Shown: positions 42,161 through 51,776, counted from the first letter of the stretch. The stretch is 64,000 nucleotides of DNA from Defluviibacillus sp043739385 (GCA_043739385.1 JAYUED010000180.1:1-64000), one strand, 5' to 3'. Notes: generated from the sequence alone by a model not told the origin. Made by a program: numbers and translations.

Positions 42161-43243
42161 TCACTCTGCTGCTGGGTAGGTGCCCAGCACCTTGTAAAAA
42201 GCGCACAGGCTTTGCAGGTCTTTCAGCGCGGCGGTTACGTGAGGCTGCGAGGGGTGGCCTTGCAAGTCGATGTAAAAGTAATACTCCCACTGTCCCGATT
42301 TGGCTGGGCGGGATTCAAAACGTGTCATCGATACGCCGTGGGTTTTGAGCGGCACCAAAATGTCATGTACCGCACCAGGCTTGTTGGGCACGGATACGAT
42401 CAGGCTGACGCAGTCTTTACCGCTGGCCTCGGGTGCTGCCAGTGTTTGTGGCAAACAAATAATGCTGAAGCGGGTGCGGTTGAAGGCATCGTTTTGCACC
42501 GCGTGGGCAGCTACATGCAGGCCAAATTGCGAACCGGCTTGTATGCTGGCAATCCCTGCCCAGGCCGGATTGGTGGCTGCCAGGCGTGCGCCTTCAGCGT
42601 TGCTCGAAACGGCACGTCGCTCAGCGTGGGGTAAATGGGTGGTTAGCCAAATATGGCACTGCGCCAGCGCTTGCGGATGGGCACAGACAACATCAATGCC
42701 CTCTAGCGAGTTCGAGAGGCGCAACAAATTGTGGCGTACCAGCAAGCTGATTTCACCAATGATGTGCAGCGGCGAGTTGAGGAACAAATCGAGTGAACGG
42801 GTCACCACGCCTTCAGTGTTGTTCTCAACTGGCACCACGCCGAACTGCGCGCTGCCTGCGGTGGTGGCGTGAAATACCTCATCAAAACTGTTGCAGGGGA
42901 TGCACTCGATGCTGGTGCCAAAGAACCGAAATGCGGCTTCTTCGCTGAAGGTGCCTGCGGGGCCAAGATAGGCCACGCGCTGGGGCGCTTCCAGCGCACG
43001 GCAAGCGGACATGACCTCACGCCAGACGGTGGCGACGTTTTCGCGTTTGAGCGGTCCGGGGTTGGTGTCTTGCAGGTTTTGAATGACTTGGGCTTCGCGG
43101 TCTGGGCGAAATACGGGTGAGCCGTCGATGCGTTTGATCTCACCGACTTCACCTGCAAGCGCAGCACGGTGGTTCAGCAAGGTCAGTAGCTCTTTGTCTA
43201 CGGCGTCAATCTGGATGCGCAGCGCGCCTAAAGTTTGGGTCAT
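42161..43243 (-). CDS. pheA: bifunctional chorismate mutase / prephenate dehydratase
   Basis: A 360-residue P-protein for phenylalanine synthesis. The AroQ-type chorismate mutase domain (residues 1-90) begins LGALRIQIDAVDKELLTLLNHRA. The dehydratase domain has YLGPAGTFSEEAAFRFFG near residue 98, VPVENNTEGVVTRSLDLF near residue 160 and the ESRP motif near residue 310 of the C-terminal ACT regulatory domain, which normally senses phenylalanine. SRFEGIDVVCAHPQALAQC lies between. Its length and order are typical. It is 30 bases upstream of tyrA in the same direction and follows serC. Confidence 0.95.
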   Translation of the reverse strand: MTQTLGALRIQIDAVDKELLTLLNHRAALAGEVGEIKRIDGSPVFRPDREAQVIQNLQDTNPGPLKRENVATVWREVMSACRALEAPQRVAYLGPAGTFSEEAAFRFFGTSIECIPCNSFDEVFHATTAGSAQFGVVPVENNTEGVVTRSLDLFLNSPLHIIGEISLLVRHNLLRLSNSLEGIDVVCAHPQALAQCHIWLTTHLPHAERRAVSSNAEGARLAATNPAWAGIASIQAGSQFGLHVAAHAVQNDAFNRTRFSIICLPQTLAAPEASGKDCVSLIVSVPNKPGAVHDILVPLKTHGVSMTRFESRPAKSGQWEYYFYIDLQGHPSQPHVTAALKDLQSLCAFYKVLGTYPAAE

Positions 43244-43268
43244 GAAGCGGGTAAAGTGGTTGACGAAA

Positions 43269-44432
43269 CTAAGCCAAGTTGTGCTCGAAATCGCGCAGGT
43301 AATCCACTAGCGCTTGCACACCTGCCAAGGGCATGGCGTTGTAGATACTGGCCCGCAGTCCGCCTACAGATTTGTGACCTTTGAGTTGCAACAGACCGCG
43401 TGCTTTGGCGCCCGCTAAAAAGGTCTCGTAACGCGGTCCTGTGAGTCCTGCATCGCTGATGAAAAAGGGTACGTTCATACGCGAACGGCAGCCGGGTGCG
43501 ACGTGGTTCACATACAGCAGCGATTGGTCGATAAAGTCATACAGCAACTTTGCTTTGGCAATGTTGCGGTGTTCCATGGCTTCAACGCCCGTCAACACCG
43601 TGTTGTCTACTGTTTCAGTTTGTGCCTTCAGCCACTGGAAGGTCAGCCCCGCCATGTAAATGGCGTAGGTGGGAGGCGTGTTGTACATCGAACCGTTGTC
43701 TGCGACGGTCTTGTAGTTGAAAGCGCTTGGGCAGATGGCGAGGGCATGGCCAAGCAAATCCTCGCGCACCACTACCAGCGTCAAGCCTGCAGGGCCGAGG
43801 TTCTTTTGCGCGCCGCCAAAAGCCAAGCCGACTTTAGACCAGTCCACCTTGCGGGAGGCAACGTGAGAAGAAAAATCAATCACCAGTGGTGCATCGCAAC
43901 CCAGTGCTTTGAGGTCAGGTAAGGACTGGAACTCCACCCCGTGGATGGTTTCGTTGCTGCACAGGTGAACGTAGCTGGACGCAGTGCTAAGCTGCCAAGT
44001 GCTTGCACTGGGTAGGTTGGTGTGGTTTTCTGCCGCATTGTTGGCGATGATGGCTGTTTTGCAGTATTTGCCCGCCTCTTTGGCCGATTTTTCACTCCAG
44101 CTGCCTGTCACCACGAAATCAGCATTGGTTCCGCGAGAAATGTTCAGCGGGACGATTGCGTTTTCGCCCAGCCCGCCACCTTGCATAAACAAAATTTTGA
44201 AATGGGTAGGAATCACCAGCAGTTCGCGCAGATCAGCCTCAGCCTGCTCGTAAATCGAGATGAACTCTTTGCCACGATGGCTCATTTCCATCACGCTCAT
44301 GCCACTGCCGTGCCAGTCCAGCATTTCGCTGGCGGCTTGCCGCAATACCGCCTCTGGCATGGCCGCAGGGCCCGCAGAGAAGTTGAAGGGGCGAACTGAT
44401 TTAACAGCAGGCGTCATGAGGGTGTCTTGCAT
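43269..44432 (-). CDS. serC: phosphoserine aminotransferase
   Basis: A PLP-dependent aminotransferase of 382-387 residues making phosphoserine (and 4-phosphohydroxythreonine for pyridoxal phosphate synthesis). NFSAGPAAMPEAVL near the start, SHRGKEFISI near residue 52, MQGGGLGENAIVPLN near residue 85 and the PLP lysine in GLAFGGAQKNLGPAGLTLV near residue 210 are diagnostic. The C-terminal LKGHKSVGGLRASIYNAMP is also typical. ATG 44432 and ATG 44417 are both possible starts. It lies between a DUF2059 gene and pheA, the gene order expected in Burkholderiales. Confidence 0.95.
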   Translation of the reverse strand: MQDTLMTPAVKSVRPFNFSAGPAAMPEAVLRQAASEMLDWHGSGMSVMEMSHRGKEFISIYEQAEADLRELLVIPTHFKILFMQGGGLGENAIVPLNISRGTNADFVVTGSWSEKSAKEAGKYCKTAIIANNAAENHTNLPSASTWQLSTASSYVHLCSNETIHGVEFQSLPDLKALGCDAPLVIDFSSHVASRKVDWSKVGLAFGGAQKNLGPAGLTLVVVREDLLGHALAICPSAFNYKTVADNGSMYNTPPTYAIYMAGLTFQWLKAQTETVDNTVLTGVEAMEHRNIAKAKLLYDFIDQSLLYVNHVAPGCRSRMNVPFFISDAGLTGPRYETFLAGAKARGLLQLKGHKSVGGLRASIYNAMPLAGVQALVDYLRDFEHNLA

Positions 44433-44459
44433 GTTGGGGGGGTGGAGTGGGTGGACTAT

Positions 44460-45098
44460 TTATTTCTTTTTAGCGACAGGTTTTTCAGCTACAGCTTTGT
44501 CATGGCCTGTTTTTTCAACCATGATCTTTGCTGCGATCACGTCGAAGGCTTTGATCTTTTCTTCCACAGTTGTGCGGCTGTTGTCCACCACGTCTTTGAT
44601 CCAAACATTGCCCAATTCTGGTGCTGCAGTTTGGTATTTCTTGAAGGCAGGGGATTCAAACAAGACCACCAGCTGCTTCATTTCAGCTTCCGTGAAACGC
44701 TCGATGTAGGCTGGCCGCAGGGTGCTTTCAGCAGACTTGTCCATTTGCGCTTCGATCAGCTTGCGGGTGCTGTCGCCCAGTGTCTTGAGCTCAGTATTCA
44801 GCTGGTCACGGGCTTTTTCCTGATCCGCCTTGGGCATATTTTCGAGCTTTGGTGCCCATTTGGCGATCACAGGCTGCACAGCACTGCCGGTCAATTGAAA
44901 CGCCATACGGTCCATTTCAGGGCCGCGTTGCAACGCGACCAGCTTGGCTGCGAGTTCGAGCTGGCTAGCTGTGGGTGTAGCGGTTGTGCTGGCGGCAGAG
45001 GTGGTCACCTGAGGTGTGTTTTGAGCGATAGCACAGACAGGTAGGGTGATTGCCGCTGCAAAAAATAGAGCAAAACGAGAGGTCATTGGTTTTTTCAT
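44460..45098 (-). CDS. DUF2059 domain-containing exported protein
   Basis: A 212-residue protein with a signal peptide (MKKPMTSRFALFFAAAITLPVCAIA, cleavage after about residue 25). A linker rich in Thr and Ala follows, then a DUF2059 domain with LKTLGDSTRKLIEAQMDKSAESTLRPAYIERFTEAEMKQLVVLFESPAFKKYQ. The domain is common in proteobacterial periplasmic proteins and has no known activity. The C-terminus is lysine-rich. The start at 45098 was chosen over an ATG at 45134 because it gives a proper signal peptide. It lies between gyrA and serC, a conserved position in this group. Confidence 0.85.
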   Translation of the reverse strand: MKKPMTSRFALFFAAAITLPVCAIAQNTPQVTTSAASTTATPTASQLELAAKLVALQRGPEMDRMAFQLTGSAVQPVIAKWAPKLENMPKADQEKARDQLNTELKTLGDSTRKLIEAQMDKSAESTLRPAYIERFTEAEMKQLVVLFESPAFKKYQTAAPELGNVWIKDVVDNSRTTVEEKIKAFDVIAAKIMVEKTGHDKAVAEKPVAKKK

Positions 45099-45117
45099 AA
45101 GGGTGAGTTTTAGCGAA

Positions 45118-47916
45118 TTAAGAATTTGACGCATCTGAATCGTCCGAAGATTCAGGGGTATCAGGGGTATCGGAAATATCAGGCGTGACGTTCATGTCGG
45201 TGCCTGCCGCGTTGTCCGTGTCTGGAGTTTCCAGCGCATCAGTCGTGTCGTTGGACTCGGCTGCTTCGTTCACGTTCGCATCGTTTTCAACAATGCGTTG
45301 TAAACCGCTGAGTTTGGAGCCTTCGTCCAACCCAATCAGGGTTACGCCTTGGGTGGCACGGCCCATTTCGCGGATTTCGCTTACGCGGGTGCGTACCAGC
45401 ACACCCTTGTCGGTAATCAACATGATTTCGTCGTCGGCTTTGACCAGCGTGGCGGCGACTACTTTGCCGTTGCGCTCAGTCTGCTGGATGGCGATCATGC
45501 CTTTGGTGCCGCGACCATGGCGGGTGTATTCAAGAATGCTGGTGCGCTTGCCGTAGCCGTTTTCAGTGGCGGTCAAGACGCTGTGGGTAGGGGTTTGGGG
45601 CACAGTGGTGTCTACGCTGCCATCTTCCAGCAGTGTCAACGGCACGATGGATTCAGACACCAGCATGGCTATCACGCCCTGACCTTCATCCAACATCATG
45701 CCGCGCACGCCACGGGCATTGCGACCCATGGGGCGAACGTCGTTTTCGTCAAAGCGCACGGCCTTGCCGCCATCACTGAACAGCATGACATCGTGCGCAC
45801 CGTCGGTCAGCGCAGCGCCGATCAAGAAGTCGCCTTCGTCCAAGTCCACAGCAATAATGCCGGCCTTACGCGGATTAGAAAACTCGTCTAGCGATGTCTT
45901 TTTAACGGTACCCATGCTGGTGGACATGAATACATAGTGGTCGGCTGGGAAGGTGCGGAATTCACCGGTCAGTGCCAGCGCAACGTTGATTTTCTCACCC
46001 TCTTGCAGCGGGAACATATTGACGATGGGGCGGCCGCGCGAACCACGTGAGCCAGCTGGAACTTCCCACACCTTGATCCAATACAGGCGGCCCCGATTGC
46101 TGAAGCAGAGGATGTAGTCGTGCGTGTTGGCGATGAAGAGTTGGTCAATCCAGTCGTCTTCTTTGGTTGTGGTGGCCTGCTTGCCGCGTCCACCGCGTTT
46201 TTGAGCGCGGTATTCGGAGAGTGGTTGGCTTTTGATGTAACCGGTATGCGACAACGTGACGACCATGTCCGTGGGCGTTATCAAGTCTTCGGTTGAGAGG
46301 TCAAACGCACTGTGTTCCACCAAGCTGCGGCGAGCGCCCAATTTGGTTTGACCGAATTCGGTTTTGATGTGCGTCAACTCTTCGCTGATGATGGTGGAAA
46401 CACGCTCGGGGCGGGACAAAATATCCAGTAAATCATCAATCTGCGCCATCACCTCCTTGTATTCAGCAACGATCTTGTCTTGCTCCAGGCCAGTCAAGCG
46501 CTGCAGACGCATTTGCAAAATTTCCTGCGCTTGAGTCTCAGACAGGCGGTACAGGCCATCATTACCCATACCGAATTCTTTTTCTAGTCCATCAGGACGG
46601 TATGCGTCAGCGTTGATGATGCCGCCATCTGTGTGGCTGCGGGTGAGCATTTCGCGCACAAGCTTGCTGTCCCACGGGATGGTCATCAATTCGGCTTTGG
46701 CCACCGGCGGCGTAGGGGCGTTGCGGATGATGCGAATAAAGTCATCAATATTGGCAAGCGCGACCGCTAAGCCTTCCAGCACATGGCCGCGTTCGCGCGC
46801 TTTGCGAAGCGTGAACACGGTACGGCGAGTGACGACTTCACGGCGGTGCTCTAAGAACACCGAGATTAGATCCTTCAAATTACATAATTTTGGTTGACCG
46901 TCGATCAACGCCACCATGTTCATGCCGAAGGTGTCTTGCAGCTGGGTCTGTTTGTACAGGTTGTTCAGCACTACTTCGGGCACTTCACCGCGTTTAAGCT
47001 CAATTACCAAGCGCATCCCGGATTTGTCCGATTCGTCCTGGATGTGGCTAATGCCTTCAATCTTCTTTTCATGTACCAGTTCAGCCATGCGCTCTTGCAA
47101 GGTCTTTTTGTTGACCTGGTAAGGCAGCTCGTCCACGATGATGGCTTGGCGCTGGCCTCTGTCGATGTCTTCGAAATGGACCCGTGCACGCATCACTACT
47201 TTGCCGCGGCCAGTGCGATAGCCGTCCCGCACGCCGTTTATGCCGTAAATGATGCCGGCGGTGGGGAAGTCTGGCGCTGGGATGATCTCCATCAGATCGT
47301 CAATGCTGGCCTCAGGGTGACTCAACAGGTGCAGACAGGCGTCTACAACTTCATTCAAATTGTGTGGCGGGATGTTGGTGGCCATGCCTACCGCGATGCC
47401 GCCGGAGCCGTTAATTAGCAGGTTGGGGACTTTGCTAGGCAACACGAGAGGTTCTTTCTCGGAGCCATCGTAGTTAGGGCCGAAGTTGACTGTTTCTTTG
47501 TCAATATCGGCCAGCATTTCATGGGCGATCTTGGTCAGGCGGATTTCTGTGTACCGCATGGCCGCAGCGTTGTCGCCGTCAACCGAACCGAAGTTGCCTT
47601 GACCGTCCACCAGCATGTGGCGCATGGAGAAGTCTTGCGCCATTCGCACGATGGTGTCGTACACCGACTGGTCACCGTGTGGGTGGTACTTACCAATCAC
47701 GTCACCGACAATACGGGCTGACTTCTTGTACGGGCGATTCCAGTCGTTGTTCAGCTCGTGCATCGCAAACAAGGCGCGGCGGTGAACTGGCTTGAGACCA
47801 TCACGGGCGTCAGGCAGCGCACGGCCCACAATCACGCTCATGGCGTAGTCGAGGTAACTGCGGCGCATTTCCTCCTCTAAGCTGATGGGCAGGGTTTCTT
47901 TGGCGAACTGGGTCAT
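45118..47916 (-). CDS. gyrA: DNA gyrase subunit A
   Basis: A 932-residue type II topoisomerase subunit. The catalytic tyrosine is in AAAMRYTEIRL near residue 124, and the quinolone region reads YHPHGDQSVYDTIVRMAQDF, placing Gln at position 83 where E. coli has Ser. The GyrA box QKRGGRGK and the six-bladed C-terminal wrapping domain are present. About 55 extra residues form an acidic tail of repeated Asp, Thr, Ser and Pro (SDTPDTPESSDDSDASNS). An internal stretch around residue 565-600 carries the box. It heads the cluster that continues through serC and pheA, divergent from the ompA-like gene. Confidence 0.96.
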   Translation of the reverse strand: MTQFAKETLPISLEEEMRRSYLDYAMSVIVGRALPDARDGLKPVHRRALFAMHELNNDWNRPYKKSARIVGDVIGKYHPHGDQSVYDTIVRMAQDFSMRHMLVDGQGNFGSVDGDNAAAMRYTEIRLTKIAHEMLADIDKETVNFGPNYDGSEKEPLVLPSKVPNLLINGSGGIAVGMATNIPPHNLNEVVDACLHLLSHPEASIDDLMEIIPAPDFPTAGIIYGINGVRDGYRTGRGKVVMRARVHFEDIDRGQRQAIIVDELPYQVNKKTLQERMAELVHEKKIEGISHIQDESDKSGMRLVIELKRGEVPEVVLNNLYKQTQLQDTFGMNMVALIDGQPKLCNLKDLISVFLEHRREVVTRRTVFTLRKARERGHVLEGLAVALANIDDFIRIIRNAPTPPVAKAELMTIPWDSKLVREMLTRSHTDGGIINADAYRPDGLEKEFGMGNDGLYRLSETQAQEILQMRLQRLTGLEQDKIVAEYKEVMAQIDDLLDILSRPERVSTIISEELTHIKTEFGQTKLGARRSLVEHSAFDLSTEDLITPTDMVVTLSHTGYIKSQPLSEYRAQKRGGRGKQATTTKEDDWIDQLFIANTHDYILCFSNRGRLYWIKVWEVPAGSRGSRGRPIVNMFPLQEGEKINVALALTGEFRTFPADHYVFMSTSMGTVKKTSLDEFSNPRKAGIIAVDLDEGDFLIGAALTDGAHDVMLFSDGGKAVRFDENDVRPMGRNARGVRGMMLDEGQGVIAMLVSESIVPLTLLEDGSVDTTVPQTPTHSVLTATENGYGKRTSILEYTRHGRGTKGMIAIQQTERNGKVVAATLVKADDEIMLITDKGVLVRTRVSEIREMGRATQGVTLIGLDEGSKLSGLQRIVENDANVNEAAESNDTTDALETPDTDNAAGTDMNVTPDISDTPDTPESSDDSDASNS

Positions 47917-48186
47917 GGAGGGGGCGCCAACACGAAGTTAGGCGAAGTTGGACAGACTAAAGCCATAGATTTTACGGGCAAGTCATTGTCGCGTACTTGC
48001 AACAAATTGTGGGTTATTCCCCGATAATCACCCCAAATCCTGTTCTGCGCCGCCTTGCACGGCGCAGTTTGCTATGGAATAAGGGGCGCCGTGTGGCACA
48101 ATCGGATTACGCGGTTCAGGTGATGGTCGCTTGAAACGTTTCAATCTCGCAGCGTGTCTGCGGCTCTTTTTCTCTCGAGGAGAACC

Positions 48187-48849
48187 ATGAAAAAACTGAA
48201 TAAAGTGGCAATGCTGTTTGCCTCCGCAGCGCTCGTAGCTTCTGCTGGCGCACAAACCGTTGATAACTGGCGTGCCGCTGATGGCACCGTGTGGAAAAAC
48301 GGAACCAATGAATTCTGCTGGCGTGATTCCAACTGGACACCTGCTACTGCTGCTGCAACTTGCGACGGTGCGATTGCACCTAAGGCAGCAATGGCTCCAG
48401 CGCCAATGGCTGCCCCAGCTGCACCTGCTGCTGCACCGAAGGCTGCGGCTCCCGCTCCTGCAGCGGTTGTGGCACCTGCTGCCGTTGCTGCAACCAAGGT
48501 TACTTACGCTGCTGATGCATTCTTTGACTTCAACAAGTCTGTTCTCAAGCCTGAAGGCAAAGCCAAGTTGGACGACCTGACTGATAAAGTTAAGGGCATC
48601 AATCTTGAAGTCATTATCGCTGTGGGTCATACCGACTCCATCGGTAGCGATGCTTACAACCAAAAGCTGTCTGTGCGACGTGCTGAAGCTGTAAAAGCGT
48701 ATTTGGTGTCCAAGGGCATCGAAAAGAATCGCGTTTACACCGAAGGCAAGGGCGAGAAGCAACCAATCGCTGACAACAAGACCAAAGAAGGTCAAGCTAA
48801 AAACCGCCGCGTTGAAATCGAAGTGGTTGGTACGCGCGCCACCAAGTAA
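48187..48849 (+). CDS. OmpA family outer-membrane/periplasmic protein
   Basis: A 220-residue OmpA-like protein. It has a signal peptide (KKLNKVAMLFASAALVASAGA), a short domain with two Cys (NEFCWRDSNW and TCDG), an Ala/Pro-rich linker of about 45 residues and a C-terminal peptidoglycan-binding domain. The latter has AFFDFNKSVLKPEGKAKLDDL, GHTDSIGSDAYNQKLSVRRA and NRRVEIEV. No beta-barrel is present, so it is probably tethered to the outer membrane in another way. The ATG at 48187 follows GAGGAGAAC, a good ribosome site. An efficient terminator follows, which points to strong expression. It is divergent from gyrA. Confidence 0.93.
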   Translation: MKKLNKVAMLFASAALVASAGAQTVDNWRAADGTVWKNGTNEFCWRDSNWTPATAAATCDGAIAPKAAMAPAPMAAPAAPAAAPKAAAPAPAAVVAPAAVAATKVTYAADAFFDFNKSVLKPEGKAKLDDLTDKVKGINLEVIIAVGHTDSIGSDAYNQKLSVRRAEAVKAYLVSKGIEKNRVYTEGKGEKQPIADNKTKEGQAKNRRVEIEVVGTRATK

Positions 48850-48900
48850 TACATTCATGCTTGAGGGGACCTACGGGTCGCCTACTGCATAAGTATTGAA

Positions 48901-48935
48901 AAGGCCCGGTGAACGCAAGTTCACCGGGCCTTTTT
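48901..48935 (+). terminator. strong rho-independent terminator after the ompA-like gene
   Basis: A perfect 14-base stem (AAGGCCCGGTGAAC with GTTCACCGGGCCTT) closed by a GCAA tetraloop and followed by a short T-run. It begins about 50 bases after the stop codon. Confidence 0.95.
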
Positions 48936-49000
48936 AGTTTCAGTTCTTTCAGTTCTTTTAATCCTTTCAGTCCTCTTATCACTTCTTCAAAGGAGTTCTT

Positions 49001-49834
49001 ATGCAGCATGATGCTGAATGGCTAGAGCGCATGTATAACAACCGGGCGCGTGTACCTGACTTTGCCGATTATTTTTCTCGGTGGGCACGGGCCTCGAGCA
49101 CTGCCCGGCAAAGTGGCCTGTGTACCTTGGATCTACCGTATGGTGATGGTCTCAACGAAACACTGGATGTGTTTCCCGCCGCTGGCGGTGTAGGAGATGG
49201 CCATCCCGTACTGCTGTTCATTCACGGGGGCTATTGGCGTTCGTTGGACAAAGCCGATCACTCATTCATCGCCCCTGTATTCAACGCTGCTGGTGCGTGC
49301 GTCGTGGTGCCCAATTACGCGCTGTGCCCTGCAGTTACGGTGCCTGAAATCACCCTGCAAATGGTGCGCGCGCTTGCCTGGGTGCAGCAGCATATTGACC
49401 GCTTTGGTGGCGACCCGACACGTATAACCGTAGTTGGACATTCAGCTGGTGGTCACTTGGCAACCATGCTGATGACCGACGTTTCTGCTGTTCGGTTCAA
49501 AAACACCCTGTCGATCTCTGGTCTATATGCGTTAGAAACGTTGCGCCAAACGCCATCAATTCAGGTCGCTTTGCAACTCACGCCTGAACATGTTGCATCC
49601 AACAGTCCTGCTGCACTCCCTGCACCGTCTCAAGGCGAGTTGTTGACGGTCGTGGGTGGGGAGGAGAGTGAAGAATTCATTCGCCACAATGTATTGATGC
49701 AAGCAGCCTGGGGCGCCGAGCGGGTTACCTTGTGCGAAACCCTGCCCGGTTTGAACCACTTTAGTATCGTAGATGCCTTGGCACAGCCAACACACCGCTT
49801 GCACCAGCTGGCGCTGGGCTTGTTAGGTTTGTAG
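49001..49834 (+). CDS. alpha/beta hydrolase, arylformamidase-like
   Basis: A 277-residue alpha/beta hydrolase of the kynurenine formamidase-like group. The oxyanion motif is FIHGGYWRSLDK near residue 73, and the nucleophile elbow GHSAGGHLATM places Ser near residue 148. The acid is probably in VGGEESEEF near residue 220 and the base His is in LPGLNHFSIVD near residue 250. The opening DAEWLERMYNNRARVPDF is typical of this subfamily. An AAAGGAG lies five bases before the ATG. No kynurenine pathway genes are adjacent, so true arylformamidase activity is unproven. Confidence 0.8.
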   Translation: MQHDAEWLERMYNNRARVPDFADYFSRWARASSTARQSGLCTLDLPYGDGLNETLDVFPAAGGVGDGHPVLLFIHGGYWRSLDKADHSFIAPVFNAAGACVVVPNYALCPAVTVPEITLQMVRALAWVQQHIDRFGGDPTRITVVGHSAGGHLATMLMTDVSAVRFKNTLSISGLYALETLRQTPSIQVALQLTPEHVASNSPAALPAPSQGELLTVVGGEESEEFIRHNVLMQAAWGAERVTLCETLPGLNHFSIVDALAQPTHRLHQLALGLLGL

Positions 49835-49876
49835 CTCGATCTCAGTACCCGAACTCGTAAGCCCACTCAAATCTGC

Positions 49877-50854
49877 TCACATCAGCAAATGCTCGCCTGC
49901 GTTGTCGCCGCCCAGCGTCACGTAGTTCACCCGACGGATGTCCATCAGCTTTGTGCCCCCGGCATACGAGATGGAGCTTTGGACGTCCTGTTCCATCTCA
50001 ATTAGCGTGTTCGCCAGATGGCCTTTGATAGGTTCTAGGATGCGCTTGCCTTCCACATGCTTGTACTCGCCTTTGTTGAAGTCGCTGGCTGAGCCGTAGT
50101 ATTCCTTAAACAGTGTGCCATCCACCTCCACCGTTTTGCCAGGTGATTCTTCATGTCCCGCGAACAGCGAGCCAATCATCACCATCGATGCGCCAAAACG
50201 TACGCTCTTGGCGATGTCGCCATGATCGCGGATGCCACCATCGGCAATGATGGGCTTGGTTGCTACGCGGGCGCACCACTTCAGCGCACTGAGCTGCCAG
50301 CCACCCGTGCCAAAGCCGGTTTTGAGTTTGGTGATGCACACCTTGCCGGGGCCGATCCCAACCTTAGTCGCATCAGCACCCCAGTTTTCTAAATCAATCA
50401 CCGCTTCAGGCGTGCCTACATTCCCTGCGATCACGAAGGCTGCAGGCAGCTTCTTCTTCAGGCAAGCGATCATGTGCTGCACGCTGTCCGCATGGCCGTG
50501 GGCAATGTCAATAGTGATGTACTCGGGGCAAAGGCCTTCTGCCACAAACTTGTCTACCGTGGCGTAATCCGGTGCTTTCACGCCTAAGGAAATTGACGAG
50601 AACAAACCTTTTGCCGTCATGTCTTTAACGAACTGGACGTTGTCCAGATCAAAACGGTGCATTACGTAAAAGTAGCCGTTCTGCGCCAGCCATGTGCAAA
50701 TGGTCTCATCAACCACTGTTTTCATATTGGCCGGTACCACCGGCAAGCGAAACTTGCGTCCACCAAGCTCAACGCTGGCGTCGCATTCGGAACGGCTCTC
50801 TACCCGGCATTTGCGGGGTAGCAAGAGGATGTTGTCGTAGTCAAAAATTTCCAT
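49877..50854 (-). CDS. guaC: GMP reductase
   Basis: A 325-residue NADPH-dependent GMP reductase that converts GMP to IMP. VVPANMKTVVDE near residue 37 and the catalytic cysteine loop VGIGPGKVCITKLKTGFGTGGWQ near residue 170 are present. IIADGGIRDHGDIAKSVRFGASMVMIGSLFAG near residue 205 binds phosphate. RVNYVTLGGDNAGEH near the end is also characteristic. The sequence belongs to the GuaC type 2 branch as found in Firmicutes and some betaproteobacteria, and lacks the CBS domains of IMP dehydrogenase. The gene is transcribed alone and faces the hydrolase gene. Confidence 0.93.
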   Translation of the reverse strand: MEIFDYDNILLLPRKCRVESRSECDASVELGGRKFRLPVVPANMKTVVDETICTWLAQNGYFYVMHRFDLDNVQFVKDMTAKGLFSSISLGVKAPDYATVDKFVAEGLCPEYITIDIAHGHADSVQHMIACLKKKLPAAFVIAGNVGTPEAVIDLENWGADATKVGIGPGKVCITKLKTGFGTGGWQLSALKWCARVATKPIIADGGIRDHGDIAKSVRFGASMVMIGSLFAGHEESPGKTVEVDGTLFKEYYGSASDFNKGEYKHVEGKRILEPIKGHLANTLIEMEQDVQSSISYAGGTKLMDIRRVNYVTLGGDNAGEHLLM

Positions 50855-50952
50855 GAATCCAGGCTCCAGAAGTTACTGGGGGTTCGGTTGAACGTCCCAG
50901 AGTGAGCGCTTGGATTGAGCCGGTTATTTCACCCTTTAGCAAATAAGCAGGC

Positions 50953-50986
50953 AAAAAAAACCGGGCCAAAAATGCTTGGGCCCGGT
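50953..50986 (-). terminator. rho-independent terminator for the leftward secreted-protein gene
   Basis: On the minus strand ACCGGGCC pairs with GGCCCGGT around a short loop and is followed by eight T. It lies 9 bases after the stop of the gene at 50995-51753 and before guaC. Confidence 0.92.
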
Positions 50987-50994
50987 GCTTGATT

Positions 50995-51753
50995 CTAGTG
51001 GGGTTTGGCTGCCGTGGTGCAGATGGATTGGGCGATAGTCGCTATATGACCTTGGCTATTCTCTACCCACCCCACCACCCGTAAACGCTCAGGCTGAGCC
51101 CCTGCAGGTACGCTCATCGAGCGTGACTCTAGGAACTTTAGCGGCGCTTTTTTTGATAGCTTCTCACGCTCATCCAATGGGCGTAAAAATGGGAGTACAA
51201 GCAGATTTCTAACTAAATTTCGTTCCACAGGCGTGCTATTTTCCCCTGCGGGAACGGTTTCGACCAACGCAAGCCATGCTGTCCAAGGACCTGTGCTCGC
51301 CATAGGCTGCCATGCAATTGACGTTCCCACGTAGCCGCCTACGGCTGGCCCAATGGCGACGCGTAGCGTGCCATTCTTTAGGAGGCTTCGTGAGTCATGT
51401 TGCAAGGTCATGTCGTTATCAAGTACCGGGCTGCCCAACGCTTCCAGTCTGACCAATGCATCCTGCGTGACTACGGCTGACAGCGGTGCGTCATCGCCTT
51501 GCGCGCTCGCTACCAACCAGTCCAGCGCTACGCTGTGGGGGCTGGTGGAGCTCGCAGGATGCTCATTCCAGCAGGTTTCGCAGTCGGCACTGATGAAGCG
51601 CTCTTGCAGAACGCGCGGTGCGGGCACACCATCACTGCTGCACGCGCTTTGGGCAAAGGCTATTGGCCCGCCTAAAGCTAGGGTAATGCATGTCAGGTTT
51701 GCCAGTGATGCTATGAGTTTTGATGTTGATTTTGATGCTAAAAGAGAAACCAT
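50995..51753 (-). CDS. secreted protein of unknown function
   Basis: A 252-residue protein with an N-terminal signal peptide (core LIASLANLTCITLALGGPIAFAQ) and a mature part with a cysteine pair (SADCETCWNE) and single cysteines near each end. I recognise no catalytic motif. Segments such as ALDWLVASAQGDDAPLSA and GPAVGGYVGTSIAW do not point to a known fold; the small CxxC motif could bind a metal or be redox active. The start is the ATG at 51753, only 23 bases from the divergent uvrD start; an upstream ATG at 51786 would overlap it. A strong terminator follows. Confidence 0.65.
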   Translation of the reverse strand: MVSLLASKSTSKLIASLANLTCITLALGGPIAFAQSACSSDGVPAPRVLQERFISADCETCWNEHPASSTSPHSVALDWLVASAQGDDAPLSAVVTQDALVRLEALGSPVLDNDMTLQHDSRSLLKNGTLRVAIGPAVGGYVGTSIAWQPMASTGPWTAWLALVETVPAGENSTPVERNLVRNLLVLPFLRPLDEREKLSKKAPLKFLESRSMSVPAGAQPERLRVVGWVENSQGHIATIAQSICTTAAKPH

Positions 51754-51776
51754 CGCAGCCTTTCTACAATCTGTGG

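Noticed and set aside
48028..48858. Long open frame antisense to the ompA-like gene
   Set aside because: Ser/Arg/Cys-rich translation mirrors the Ala-rich linker of the real gene; no family motif and no ribosome site.
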